56,035 nt of DNA from Arenibacter nanhaiticus. GTDB lineage: Bacteria; Bacteroidota; Bacteroidia; Flavobacteriales; Flavobacteriaceae. The stretch is taken from the NCBI RefSeq assembly GCF_900141935.1, contig NZ_FQYX01000025.1:1-56035 (forward strand), read 5' to 3'. The notes beneath the pieces are model-generated. The model searched no databases and was not told where the DNA came from. It saw only the letters and a program-made list of their open reading frames with translations. Both the position numbers and the translations under genes were made by a program. This document shows, one piece after another, positions 16,209 through 24,860 of the stretch; the stretch's first letter is position 1; every line of letters begins with the position of its first letter.

Positions 16209-16464
16209 TAAAAACAAAATCCCACAACTTTTTGACTTGATCCAACTAGCCCACTGGTACAAAGATGTAGAGGAGTCAGGATTTAAGTGCTTCCAAACGG
16301 TAGCTAATAGCATTACTTTAAATTACCGCTCTGTACTTAACTATTTTTTAAACAGAAGTACAAATGCTTCAGCAGAATGCTTTAATGCCAAAGTAAAGGC
16401 TTTTAGATCACAATTTAGGGGAGTCAGGAATACGGAATACTTCTTATATCGCTTGATTAAATAA
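16209..16464 (+). pseudogene. ISL3-type transposase remnant, C-terminal part (copy A)
   Basis: Encodes about 75 residues of a transposase C-terminus (LAHWYKDVEESGFKCFQ, STNASAECFNAKVKAFRSQFRG, FFLYRL-type end) with a proper stop but no N-terminal domain or start. The Glu in ASAE corresponds to the last acidic residue of the DDE triad. It is followed directly by a second, related tail. Both are relics at the right end of the element. Confidence 0.7.
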
Positions 16465-16469
16465 ATCCC

Positions 16470-16680
16470 TTTAAAAGCTTCCAAACAGTAGCTAACAGTA
16501 TCAGTGTTAATTACAGATCCATCCTAAACTATTTTATAAATAAAAGTACGAATGCCTCGGCAAAATCATTCAATGCAAACCTGCCTGCCGCAGGCAGGAA
16601 TAAAAGCGTTCAGGGCACAGTTCAGAGGGGTGAAAAATGTAGAATTCTTCCTTTATAGATTAACCACAATTTTTGCATAA
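16470..16680 (+). pseudogene. ISL3-type transposase remnant, C-terminal part (copy B), with a 19-bp insertion
   Basis: A second transposase tail, homologous to copy A but clearly diverged (FQTVANSISVNYRSILNYFINKSTNASAKSFNAK). The frame is broken by a 19-bp palindrome at 16580-16598; without it the reading continues KIKAFRAQFRGVKNVEFF to a stop at 16678-16680. Its last 92 bp (16611-16702) equal 1-92. Confidence 0.7.
16580..16598. repeat. 19-bp perfect palindrome inserted in transposase remnant
   Basis: CCTGCCTGCCGCAGGCAGG (CCTGCCTG-CCG-CAGGCAGG). Removing exactly these 19 bases restores the transposase frame (AATGCA-AAAATA-AAAGCG), so it is a precise insertion of a REP-like unit. Confidence 0.75.
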
Positions 16681-16702
16681 ACACAACAATTGGTCATGAT
16701 CC
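16611..16702. repeat. IS-tail direct repeat, copy 2
   Basis: Identical to 1-92; diverges at 16703. Lies 149 bp from the right att repeat, against 313 bp for the copy at the window start. Confidence 0.85.
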
Positions 16703-16789
16703 CTTTTATAGATACAAAGTCCCCTCTTGGGGAATATTATATTTGCCATATTTCAAGTTGATGCTCTATTAAAAGTAAAGGATCTAATT

Positions 16790-16810
16790 TGTTGTACCTA
16801 TGTTGTACCT
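16790..16810. repeat. Tandem TGTTGTACCT pair, inner right end of the element
   Basis: Same pair, spacing and orientation as 563-583. Together with it, a candidate set of integrase arm sites 41 bp inside the right att repeat. Confidence 0.65.
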
Positions 16811-16820
16811 GGGAATAAAA

Positions 16821-16850
16821 AAAGGCTTTAACATTTCCGTTAAAGCCTTT
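16821..16850 (-). terminator. Terminator of tRNA-Leu, supplied by the element
   Basis: A 12-bp stem (AAAGGCTTTAAC / GTTAAAGCCTTT) is followed on the minus strand by a run of seven T. It sits 2 nt past the tRNA 3' end. The sequence differs from the terminator at 362-400, as expected if the element carries its own tRNA 3' end plus terminator. Confidence 0.8.
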
Positions 16851-16851
16851 C

Positions 16852-16902
16852 GTACTCGAGGTGGGAATCGAACCCACACTCCAAAGGAACTGGATTTTGA
16901 AT
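16852..16902. repeat. attR: tRNA-Leu 3' half
   Basis: Right copy of the 51-bp direct repeat (406-456), forming part of the intact tRNA-Leu gene. Confidence 0.9.
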
Positions 16903-16933
16903 CCAGCGCGTCTACCAGTTCCGCCACTCGAGC
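16853..16933 (-). tRNA. tRNA-Leu (anticodon CAA)
   Basis: On the minus strand GCTCGAG opens and CTCGAGT closes the acceptor stem (G-U at 1:72). GGCGGAACTGGTAGACGCGC is the usual Leu D-arm, the anticodon stem CTGGA/TCCAG encloses TTCAAAA with anticodon CAA, and a short variable stem (TCC TTT GGA) and a GTGGG-TTCGATT-CCCAC T-arm follow. CCA is not encoded. It reads UUG codons and is the integration target of the element. Confidence 0.95.
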
Positions 16934-17030
16934 AACTAACTAGTCGTTGAGACTGCAAAAGTAAACATTATTTTCAATTATCAAATAAAAAAATAAAAAG
17001 ATTTTTAGTTTAGCAACCCAAATAAATTTA

Positions 17031-17038
17031 TAAATTTG
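17031..17038 (+). promoter_or_regulatory. -7 box of prs
   Basis: TAAATTTG matches TAnnTTTG exactly, with GTTTAG about 17-19 nt upstream as a weak -33. It leaves a leader of about 45 nt before the ATG at 17091. Confidence 0.55.
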
Positions 17039-17090
17039 CACCTCCTAAGAAGACAGGATACTCAATAAACTAGAAAACAATACATTAACA

Positions 17091-18032
17091 ATGTTATACC
17101 AAGTACCGGAACCTAAAATTTTTACATGTACACAAAGTGCAGGGTTAGCTGAGAGAATTGCAGAATCCTTTGGAACTAGCTTAGGTAAAATAAACTTCTC
17201 TCGCTATAGCGATGGAGAATTTCAACCCTCCTTTGAAGAATCTATCCGTGGGATGCGTGTATTCCTTATAGGATCTACCAATCCAAGTTCTGAGAACCTA
17301 ATGGAAATGTTGTTGATGTTAGATGCTGCCAAAAGGGCATCAGCTAGACATATTACAGCTGTTATGCCATATTTTGGCTGGGCTAGACAAGATAGAAAAG
17401 ATAAGCCAAGAGTGCCGATCGCCGCTAAGTTGGTCGCTAAAATGTTAGAGGCTGCTGGGGCAACACGTATTATTACGATGGATTTACATGCCGATCAAAT
17501 TCAAGGGTTTTTTGAAAAGCCTGTAGATCATTTATTCGCTTCTACCTTGTTTTTACCGTATTTAAAAAGTCTTGAACTTCCTAATTTGACCATTGCTTCG
17601 CCAGATATGGGTGGTTCTAAAAGAGCTTATGCCTATTCTAAGCACTTAAACTGTGATGTCGTGGTATGTTATAAGCAAAGGGCTGTTGCCAATACAATTT
17701 CCCATATGGAGCTAATTGGGCAGGTAGAAGGCAAAAATGTGGTCTTGGTAGATGATATGGTCGATACCGCCGGAACCTTGACCAAGGCAGCAGACCTAAT
17801 GATGGAAAGAGGAGCCCTAAGTGTAAGAGCAATATCTACCCATCCGTTACTCTCAGGGGAAGCCTATGAAAGAATAGAAAACTCTCAACTGACAGAGCTT
17901 ATCGTTACCGATTCTATTCCCCTTAAAAGGGAAAGCAAAAAAATAAGGGTCATCAGTTGTGCCGATTTGTTTGCCGATGTAATGCAAAGAGTACATCACA
18001 ATACCTCCATTAGTTCTAAATTTCTAATGTAA
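17091..18032 (+). CDS. prs: Ribose-phosphate pyrophosphokinase
   Basis: Makes PRPP from ribose 5-phosphate and ATP for purine, pyrimidine, His, Trp and NAD synthesis. 313 aa, normal length. Visible are the catalytic flexible-loop region (PYFGWARQDRKDKPR, 93-107), the metal/ATP-binding MDLHADQIQGFF (130-141) and the PRPP loop VVLVDDMVDTAGTLT (217-231, Asp221-Asp222). The next gene encodes ribosomal protein L25, a common neighbour of prs. Complete and ordinary. Confidence 0.97.
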   Translation: MLYQVPEPKIFTCTQSAGLAERIAESFGTSLGKINFSRYSDGEFQPSFEESIRGMRVFLIGSTNPSSENLMEMLLMLDAAKRASARHITAVMPYFGWARQDRKDKPRVPIAAKLVAKMLEAAGATRIITMDLHADQIQGFFEKPVDHLFASTLFLPYLKSLELPNLTIASPDMGGSKRAYAYSKHLNCDVVVCYKQRAVANTISHMELIGQVEGKNVVLVDDMVDTAGTLTKAADLMMERGALSVRAISTHPLLSGEAYERIENSQLTELIVTDSIPLKRESKKIRVISCADLFADVMQRVHHNTSISSKFLM

Positions 18033-18070
18033 GGGGATAAATAAGTTTATTAATTAATATTTAATATATA

Positions 18071-18670
18071 ATGAAGTCAATTACAATTAAAGGATCAGAA
18101 AGAGAAAGCGTGGGCAAAAAAGCAACGAAAGCCTTGCGTAATGCTGGAAAGGTTCCTTGCGTTATTTACGGAGGGGAAAAGCCATTACACTTTACAGCAG
18201 AAGAAAAAGCCTTCAAAGATTTAGTGTACACTCCGAACGCACATACTGTTGTGGTTGAGTTGGAGAATGGAACTAAATTTGATGCGGTTATGCAGGACAT
18301 TCAGTTTCATCCTGTAACTGATGCGATTCTACACGTAGATTTCTATCAGTTGTTCCCAGACAAAGAAGTTACTATGGATATTCCTGTGAAGCTTTTAGGA
18401 AGTTCTCCAGGGGTTAGAAATGGTGGTAGATTGTTATTTAGAAAAAGAAAACTTAGCATTAAGGCGTTGCCTGCTAACTTGCCTGATTTCTTTGACGTAG
18501 ATATCTCTAAATTGAAAATCGGTGGTAATATTTCTGTAGCATCTTTGTTGAAAGATGAGTTTACTATCCTTCACCCAGAAAACACTGTAGTAGTACAGGT
18601 TAAAGCTTCTCGTAACATGGTTGTTGCAGATGAGGATGAAGAAGAGACAGAAGAAGCTGCTGCTGAATAG
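18071..18670 (+). CDS. rplY: 50S ribosomal protein L25/CTC form
   Basis: Binds 5S rRNA. 199 aa, the long CTC form: an N-terminal L25 beta-barrel ([42 protein letters not shown] near 95) and a C-terminal beta domain, ending in an acidic tail ([14 protein letters not shown]). It lies 38 bp after prs, probably in the same transcript, and is closed by a strong terminator at 18690. Confidence 0.95.
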   Translation: MKSITIKGSERESVGKKATKALRNAGKVPCVIYGGEKPLHFTAEEKAFKDLVYTPNAHTVVVELENGTKFDAVMQDIQFHPVTDAILHVDFYQLFPDKEVTMDIPVKLLGSSPGVRNGGRLLFRKRKLSIKALPANLPDFFDVDISKLKIGGNISVASLLKDEFTILHPENTVVVQVKASRNMVVADEDEEETEEAAAE

Positions 18671-18689
18671 TCTTTTATGAATTTACTGT

Positions 18690-18717
18690 AAAAGCATCTG
18701 CCCAGGCAGATGCTTTT
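18690..18717 (+). terminator. Terminator after rplY
   Basis: A stem of 13 bp (AAAAGCATCTGCC / GGCAGATGCTTTT) with a very short loop, ending in T-rich sequence. Confidence 0.8.
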
Positions 18718-18745
18718 CTATTTAAATTAATTCCAAAATAGTAGT

Positions 18746-19375
18746 ATGTTCAAGTTTTTGAATTCGCTGTTTAAAAAGGAGGTTGCTACATTGGATGAAC
18801 CAAATATCATGAAGAAATTTTTAATTGTAGGTTTGGGCAATATTGGGCCCGAATATGCCGAAACGAGGCATAATATTGGATTTAAAATTTTGGATGCCTT
18901 GGCAAAAGAAGAAAATTTTGCCTTTGAAACCGTGAAGTTGGGCGATGTAGGAAGCTTTAAGGTAAAAGGTAGAAGCATTCTTTGCCTTAAACCTTCAACC
19001 TATATGAATAGGAGCGGAAAAGCTATTAAATATTGGATGGACAAGGAAAATATTCCCTTGGAAAACCTATTGGTGATTACAGACGATATTAATCTTGAGT
19101 TTGGTACTATCCGTCTAAAAACCAAAGGCAGTGATGGGGGGCATAACGGCCTAAAAGATATTCAAGCCTTGTTACAAACGACCAATTACAACAGACTCAG
19201 GTTCGGTGTCGGTGCCGATTTTGGAAAAGGCAGACAGGTCGAATATGTACTTGGAGAGTGGGGCGATGAAGAAAAGGCGGCCTTTCCAGATCGTTTTAAG
19301 CGCTGTACTGAATTGGTCCGTTCCTTTGTTTTGGCTGGGGTTAACCGTACCATGAACCATTTTAACGGTACCTAA
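18746..19375 (+). CDS. pth: Aminoacyl-tRNA hydrolase
   Basis: Releases peptides from prematurely dropped peptidyl-tRNA. 209 aa from the first ATG. Core motifs are FLIVGLGNIGPEYAETRHNIGF (catalytic His in TRHNIG), KPSTYMNRSGKA, ITDDINLEFG and GSDGGHNGLKDI. The enzyme core begins at MKKFLIVG, 21 residues in. Flavobacterial homologues often carry a similar MFKFL...F N-terminal extension, so I keep the longer start, but ATG 18809 would give a 188-aa protein of the usual bacterial size. Its end is 3 bp from the convergent lipoprotein gene. Confidence 0.95.
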   Translation: MFKFLNSLFKKEVATLDEPNIMKKFLIVGLGNIGPEYAETRHNIGFKILDALAKEENFAFETVKLGDVGSFKVKGRSILCLKPSTYMNRSGKAIKYWMDKENIPLENLLVITDDINLEFGTIRLKTKGSDGGHNGLKDIQALLQTTNYNRLRFGVGADFGKGRQVEYVLGEWGDEEKAAFPDRFKRCTELVRSFVLAGVNRTMNHFNGT

Positions 19376-19378
19376 GGC

Positions 19379-20062
19379 CTAGCGAACCTTAAATTCCGAA
19401 ACACTATTAGTGGCCGTATTTCCTTCTTGGTCCCTGCTTACTATTTGCCAATAGTAAACGGTATCCGCCGCTACATTGAACTTTATTTGTGGACTGTTGG
19501 CGTTTAGTTTGGCCGCTAAGGTTTGAGGCGGCTTTACAGTTGAAAAATATACATCATACCCTTCCAAGTCGTTGTCAATATCGGCGCCCTCCCAAGTTAA
19601 TAACACCTGATTGTTGAGGTCCCTAAGGACCGTGGAGCCCGATTTAGGGGAGCTTATAGTCGCAGGAAATGGCGCATGGGAAGTTTCCGTACCGGTATTA
19701 TAAAAAAACCAGGTCTCACTAATGGCGGTGGTTGGAACCACCGTATTTTTAGAGATCACTTGCCAGGAGTAGGGAGCCCCTTTTTCTAATGGTAAATCTT
19801 TTGTGGTGCCCGTAACTACTACTGTTTCGGTAGTGTTAAGGTTTAAATGAGTTACCCGTAAGGTATATGATTCTGTATGGTTCGAAGCTTGCCATCTAAA
19901 GGTGACCAAAGAAGAGTTGCTTCCAGCTATTGGAATGCCTGTAGTACATTCCGAATTTTTTTCGGGAAAAACCAACATAGCAACATCTGGCGGCTTTGGG
20001 GCATCGCTACCACCACAACTGATAAAAAAACATGTCAATAGGAGGAGAAATCCTTGTTTCAT
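19379..20062 (-). CDS. Lipoprotein with fibronectin-like repeats
   Basis: 227 aa. The signal peptide has a lipobox (LTCFFISCGG; Cys16), so it is a lipid-anchored envelope protein. Two beta-sandwich repeats follow with the fibronectin III-like pattern (VTFRWQASNHTESYTLRV...YSWQVISKN; VLLTWEGADIDNDLEGYDVYF...YYWQIVSRD). It lies 42 bp downstream of the secreted metalloprotease on the same strand, so the two are probably co-expressed. It may bind sugar or protein at the surface. No enzyme motif is seen. Confidence 0.8.
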   Translation of the reverse strand: MKQGFLLLLTCFFISCGGSDAPKPPDVAMLVFPEKNSECTTGIPIAGSNSSLVTFRWQASNHTESYTLRVTHLNLNTTETVVVTGTTKDLPLEKGAPYSWQVISKNTVVPTTAISETWFFYNTGTETSHAPFPATISSPKSGSTVLRDLNNQVLLTWEGADIDNDLEGYDVYFSTVKPPQTLAAKLNANSPQIKFNVAADTVYYWQIVSRDQEGNTATNSVSEFKVR

Positions 20063-20104
20063 ATGGGTTTTATTTGTCGTTTTTCTACGGTCATACTTAT
20101 TTCA

Positions 20105-23100
20105 TTATTTTTTTATCACTTTAAAAGTTCCCCTAATGCCGGCGTCCTCTACTTTTAAGAAGTAAAGTCCAGAAGGGAATCCGGTAAAATCTATTTTAAA
20201 TTCATTGTCTATAGCAACATATAATTTATGACTTATCAATTGGCCTTGAGCGGTAAATATGCCTATTTGTAGGTTATTGGGGGCATTGGGAACTGCAAGG
20301 CTTACTTCATTTTCAAAAGGATTTGGGTGTATAATGGGGTGCCCCCATAAAAATAACCGGTCCTCATAAATTCCCTGACAAGGCAAATTGGTGGAAACTT
20401 TAAGTACATTGATGCCTTTTTTTAGATCGAGTGTAACAATCGGGCTTCCAGTAAGGGTGGTTTCCCCATTTAATTCGACCAAGTACTCTGTTGCTCCTTC
20501 CATATTTAAAGTCAATAGTTTTCCGTCCAAGGAGAGACTGGAGCTGACCCTTAATGGTTCGGGTTCCTTAATATTGGCCGAAAAACAATAGGCTTCATAG
20601 GTTTTTGCCCCATCGGTTGCCGTGATACATACATCGTAGTTGCCCGAAGATAAATTTGGAATTAGGTAACTGTTGGTGAAATTAACCGTAGCGTTAATGC
20701 CGTTGCCAATAATGGTCAATTCGTAATCGAGGCTTTGGTTTGCCGTAATATTAATGCTGCCGTCGTTATTGTTGCGGCATGCTTCGCTAGTAACCGCTAC
20801 TTCAAAATTATCGGATGGAAAAATATACAAGGGGCAGCCTGTTAGGTCTACCGTAGTATTTGGCGGGGTGCCTAAACATAAGTCATCACCATCATCAAAA
20901 ACACCGTCGTTATCGTTATCTGGTCTAAATTCTCCTGCGGCACAGATATCCAAATAAAAGGCATTGATCGTTCCTCCGTCCGAAGAAGACATGTCTTTTA
21001 CCTCCAAGGTCCAGTCTCCCTGTGTCGATTCCCCATTGAATACGGACAGGGATCCTAAGGGTTTTACAATACCCGATAAAGCCGGACGGTTTCCACATAT
21101 AAAGGGCGCCGCATCATCATCAAAAGTTGCGAATACATCTCTGTTGTCTCCGCAAGAATTAGAGATCAGAACCACCCTGGTGCCTATGGGGGAGATAAGG
21201 GTTATTTCGAGATCCGATATATAAGAATGTGTTATATCCATACTTACGTTTAGGTCTGCAACAGGCAAATCGTTTAATACAGAAATGGTCGATGTTACCG
21301 TCGGGGTGCCTATGGTAGAAATAGTTTTGGGTAAATCTCTTGCGGGCAAATAAGCACAGTTTATGACTTGGGTAGTAAAACTATAGGCAGGGCCAAAAGT
21401 GCCTTCCCCACAAAGATTAGAAGGTTTTACACGCCAAAAATAAACGTTGTTCTCTACTAAGTTTGTAGGCCTATAGGAAGTAAAGTTAAGAGTAGCTGTC
21501 TCTATAATGTCCGTAAAGGCATTGTCATTGGCAATTTCAATGTCAAAAGAGGTAAAGGAAGGGGTAGCTTCCCATTCCAAAACAGGTTTTACACTAGTGT
21601 CCGTACTGCCATTTTCTGGCAACAATAGTTGCACGTCCGTAAACACAGGATCTAAGATTCTTACAGTAAGGGGTACCTCCTTAGTTGTACTGGCTGTGGT
21701 GGCCACTACCGTGATAGTGTACATGCCAGGGGCTACCAAATCGGTGTCGGAAAAAGTAACGGTAACGGCCGTATTGTTCTCGGTGGCCGTGGGCTGCGAA
21801 AAGAGTATGTTAAGTCCGGCCGGGGCACCGGTGGCAGAAAAAGTAGCCTCCTCGTTAAAACCGTTAAAGGTGTTGTAGTTAAAAGGAACTACAAGGTCGT
21901 CCCCTTGGCAGACTTCATAGTCCAGGGTGTTAAATTCTACTACGATATCCGAAGGGACTATCGTAAAATCCGAAGCATTCACTGCTAAAAAAATATTGTC
22001 CTGCGCCTTCACCATAATCCTTGCCATACTGCTAGGAATGGCGGGAATAAGTATCTGGTGCCGACCATCGTTGGGGACGCCTTCAGCCAAGGGGATAGAA
22101 AAGGGAAGGTTGGGATCTGTAGAAAGGAAAATATCAACCTTTTGCGCATTTATCGGGGTTTGGTTGGTATTGGCTACTTCCCAAACTACCTCTTGTACCG
22201 ATCCTGCGGAATATAGCTCTTGGGTGGCTTGCGAGCTTACCCTAAAGGGCCCGGCTTCATTGATAACCCGTACCTGTACCAGGTCGGAAGCCACTTGCCC
22301 GCCACCAACGGCATTGTCTCTAACGGTCAAGGCAAAATCGAGGTCGCGCGCCACAGAGGAAACGGTTTCCCAAGTAGAATTTACGTTTGGATTTGTTTGG
22401 GTGAGATTTCCGGAAAGGATGCTAGATATCATAGGGAAATACCGAGTGGCATTTACCGTAGGTTTTAGCGATCTAAAGTTGGCGCCACTGAGGTTGGTCG
22501 GGCCAAAGGAATTGGAGGTAACAATGCCGTTGTTTACCTGTTCCCAATTATAGGTTAGAATATCATTGGTGTCTTCATCCGTAGCAGTAGCGGTCAAGGC
22601 AAAGGCAGTCGATTTTGGAATGATAAAATTTCCTGTAGGAACGATGCCTGGCGGACGGTTGGCAATCGGCTCAGTCACCCCACAGCTTATCGTTTTTAGG
22701 TATTCCTGAATTTGATCGATGCTATTGTAATGAAAGTAATTATCCCCGTTCGTAGCCACGTTGTTAATACCGGCGACCCCGGCATAGCCCATAATGGTAG
22801 AGCCACTGCCCGGTTCTGTTTGTACCAAGGTGCCTTCAGATTCAAAGGACCAACTGTGGTTGGCCCCAAATTGGTGTCCCAATTCATGGGCGACATACTC
22901 CAGATCAAACATATCTCCTTCGGGTTCCAAGGCGGCAGAATAGGCACTGCCCTTTCTATTGTCGACACAAACCGACCCGATAAATCCGGCATTGCCGCCA
23001 TTTTCATTTTTATGAAACAAATGGCCAACGTCATAATTTTGCGCTCCAATAACATTGGTCAGGGTATTTTGTACTTCGGTATTTAAATTGGTCCCATAAG

Positions 23101-23884
23101 GGTCCGTGTTCTCGTCTGTATAGATCACTTGATCGGTATTGGCTACCAGTTCTAAGCTAATCCCAAGATCGGTTTCGAAAATTTCGTTCACTCTGGTAAG
23201 GGTAGCGTTGATAGCTCCTAGGGCGCTTGCAACGGTTCCTCCATGATAATTTACATATTCTCCGGTAGCCGAAATGGCAAGCCTGAATTTCCGTATGACC
23301 TGGTCGTCTACTAATTTATAAGTACTTGGCCCCTTGTAGGTATCGATAGCCGTGCTGGTAGCGCAAATAAAATCGATATCCGCAGAAAAGGAATCATCTC
23401 TGGTGTACACCATGTATTCTTCCCGTTCATTAGATGTTTTTTGCATATAGGTAGTTCTTTTCCCATCGGCATGTATGATCATGCTTTGTACGCCATTTGG
23501 GGAAACGCTAAACCTTATCCGATCGTCTTTTTGGTGTAGACCCCGACCGCTATAAGATTTTATTTCAGGGTATTTTAAGGCCAATGCCGGAGAAAGGACT
23601 GGAGTTTCCCTGACCCGAAAAGGGACTAAAACACCTTCCTCGTTAGGGAAGTTAACTACCGTCATGCTGCTTTTAGCATTCGTGGAAGGGGTAAGTGCCT
23701 GGGCGAAAAGTCCCTTGTTCAAGGAATATAAAGTGGCACTTTGAGCCCTTAGATGGGTTGTCTTCAGAGCCGATGTGGCGCTTTTAGAGAGGTCCTTTTG
23801 CCAGTAATTGATCTGGGCCGATCCGTAATAGCTAAGAAAAAATATGGATATTGCGAAAACAAGACGTAATTTTACAACCATCAA
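20105..23884 (-). CDS. Secreted reprolysin-type metalloprotease with P domain and T9SS sorting domain
   Basis: 1259 aa. Signal peptide 1-23. The M12B-like catalytic domain, about 190-400, holds the zinc motif His-Glu-Leu-Gly-His-x5-His (HELGHQFGANH, near residue 333) followed by a Met-turn region (STIMGYAG). After an Ig-like region comes a fibronectin-type unit (about 765-850), then a proprotein-convertase P domain (about 850-1000: ISDLEITLISPIGTRV, GDWTLEVKD), a thrombospondin-3-like Asp-rich stretch (DNDNDGVFDDGDD) and a T9SS type A sorting domain at the end (IIHPNPFENEVSLAV ... GLYFLKVEDAGIRGTFKVIKK). An extracellular protease delivered by type IX secretion. Confidence 0.93.
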   Translation of the reverse strand: MMVVKLRLVFAISIFFLSYYGSAQINYWQKDLSKSATSALKTTHLRAQSATLYSLNKGLFAQALTPSTNAKSSMTVVNFPNEEGVLVPFRVRETPVLSPALALKYPEIKSYSGRGLHQKDDRIRFSVSPNGVQSMIIHADGKRTTYMQKTSNEREEYMVYTRDDSFSADIDFICATSTAIDTYKGPSTYKLVDDQVIRKFRLAISATGEYVNYHGGTVASALGAINATLTRVNEIFETDLGISLELVANTDQVIYTDENTDPYGTNLNTEVQNTLTNVIGAQNYDVGHLFHKNENGGNAGFIGSVCVDNRKGSAYSAALEPEGDMFDLEYVAHELGHQFGANHSWSFESEGTLVQTEPGSGSTIMGYAGVAGINNVATNGDNYFHYNSIDQIQEYLKTISCGVTEPIANRPPGIVPTGNFIIPKSTAFALTATATDEDTNDILTYNWEQVNNGIVTSNSFGPTNLSGANFRSLKPTVNATRYFPMISSILSGNLTQTNPNVNSTWETVSSVARDLDFALTVRDNAVGGGQVASDLVQVRVINEAGPFRVSSQATQELYSAGSVQEVVWEVANTNQTPINAQKVDIFLSTDPNLPFSIPLAEGVPNDGRHQILIPAIPSSMARIMVKAQDNIFLAVNASDFTIVPSDIVVEFNTLDYEVCQGDDLVVPFNYNTFNGFNEEATFSATGAPAGLNILFSQPTATENNTAVTVTFSDTDLVAPGMYTITVVATTASTTKEVPLTVRILDPVFTDVQLLLPENGSTDTSVKPVLEWEATPSFTSFDIEIANDNAFTDIIETATLNFTSYRPTNLVENNVYFWRVKPSNLCGEGTFGPAYSFTTQVINCAYLPARDLPKTISTIGTPTVTSTISVLNDLPVADLNVSMDITHSYISDLEITLISPIGTRVVLISNSCGDNRDVFATFDDDAAPFICGNRPALSGIVKPLGSLSVFNGESTQGDWTLEVKDMSSSDGGTINAFYLDICAAGEFRPDNDNDGVFDDGDDLCLGTPPNTTVDLTGCPLYIFPSDNFEVAVTSEACRNNNDGSINITANQSLDYELTIIGNGINATVNFTNSYLIPNLSSGNYDVCITATDGAKTYEAYCFSANIKEPEPLRVSSSLSLDGKLLTLNMEGATEYLVELNGETTLTGSPIVTLDLKKGINVLKVSTNLPCQGIYEDRLFLWGHPIIHPNPFENEVSLAVPNAPNNLQIGIFTAQGQLISHKLYVAIDNEFKIDFTGFPSGLYFLKVEDAGIRGTFKVIKK

Positions 23885-23933
23885 AAGGGGTATTTTACAT
23901 ACTCAAAGATATGGTTTTTTATTATTCAAGTTT

Positions 23934-24860
23934 GTGATAACAGTTCAAAGTATTTCCAATTTCGACAAAGCGTACCCCACAGCTATTACTATTGGGACTT
24001 TCGATGGTGTTCATATTGGCCACCGAAAAATATTGGAACGCCTTATAAAAAACGCTAAGGTATTAGGGTTAAAATCTACCGTTCTTACATTTTTTCCGCA
24101 CCCTAGGATGGTACTGCAGCAAGATATGTCTATTCAACTGCTCAATACTATAGAAGAAAAGGTGAGTATTTTGAATACTTTGGGCTTAGATTATCTGATC
24201 ATTCATCCTTTTACCAAAGAGTTTTCTAGATTGTCGGCTACACAATTTGTAAGGGATATTTTGGTCAATAATCTAAAGACGAAAAAAATCATTATTGGGT
24301 ACGACCATAGGTTTGGAAGAAATAGGAATGCCGATATAAAAGATCTAATAGCTTTTGGGAATATCTTGGATTTTGAGGTAGAGGAAATTTCCGCCCTAGA
24401 AATTGATGATGTTTCGGTGAGTTCTACCAAAATCAGAAAGGCCTTGGATATTGGCGATATTAAAACGGCCAATGCTTATTTGGGCTATAACTATATGCTT
24501 ACCGGGACAATAGTGAAAGGCAAAGGACTAGGAAGAAAAATAGATTTCCCTACCGCCAACCTGTTTATCAAAGAAACCTATAAACTGATTCCTAAAAACG
24601 GGGTGTATGTCGTCAAAAGCCAGATCGATGGTGAGTTGGTCTATGGGATGATGAATATAGGGGTGAACCCGACCGTTTCTGGAGAAAAACGAAGCATTGA
24701 AATAAATTTCTTCGATTTTCAACAAGATCTTTATGGGAAAACCCTTCAGATCGATATTATTGACCGTATCCGAGATGAACATAAATTTAGTTCTGTGGAA
24801 GCCTTAAGAACACAACTTATAAAAGACAAGCAAACGTCCCTCGCCATAATTTCGGAATAA
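23934..24860 (+). CDS. ribF: Bifunctional riboflavin kinase / FMN adenylyltransferase
   Basis: Converts riboflavin to FMN and then FAD. From GTG 23934 it has 308 aa, the usual length. An in-frame ATG at 23844 would add 30 residues that overlap the divergent protease gene and do not look like RibF. N-terminal adenylyltransferase motifs: TIGTFDGVHIGHRKIL (ATP-binding HxGH), FFPHPR, and GYDHRFGRNR. C-terminal flavokinase: GKGLGRKIDFPTANL (the PTAN motif), NGVYVV and GMMNIGVNPTV. The stop codon is directly followed by the ATG of the next gene. Confidence 0.94.
   Translation: MITVQSISNFDKAYPTAITIGTFDGVHIGHRKILERLIKNAKVLGLKSTVLTFFPHPRMVLQQDMSIQLLNTIEEKVSILNTLGLDYLIIHPFTKEFSRLSATQFVRDILVNNLKTKKIIIGYDHRFGRNRNADIKDLIAFGNILDFEVEEISALEIDDVSVSSTKIRKALDIGDIKTANAYLGYNYMLTGTIVKGKGLGRKIDFPTANLFIKETYKLIPKNGVYVVKSQIDGELVYGMMNIGVNPTVSGEKRSIEINFFDFQQDLYGKTLQIDIIDRIRDEHKFSSVEALRTQLIKDKQTSLAIISE

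Larger units (their letters stand above)
406..16902. mobile_element. Integrative mobilizable element in tRNA-Leu carrying an Rhs toxin locus
   Basis: The element is bounded by 51-bp tRNA-derived direct repeats. It carries a tyrosine integrase beside the left end, a toxin-antitoxin pair, a relaxase with oriT-like hairpins, a T9SS-linked Rhs effector, its immunity gene and two orphan toxin/immunity modules, with IS remnants at the right end. No type IV secretion genes or coupling protein are present, so if it moves between cells it needs a helper. No excisionase was recognised. Boundaries follow directly from the repeats; mobility is inferred from gene content. Confidence 0.85.

Noticed and set aside
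406-16902. Prophage
   Set aside because: Integrase and tRNA site fit, but there are no capsid, terminase, tail or lysis genes, and a relaxase is present.
18746-18808. N-terminal extension of pth as a sign of a wrong start
   Set aside because: Similar short extensions occur in flavobacterial Pth proteins as I recall, so the longer start was kept with the alternative noted.
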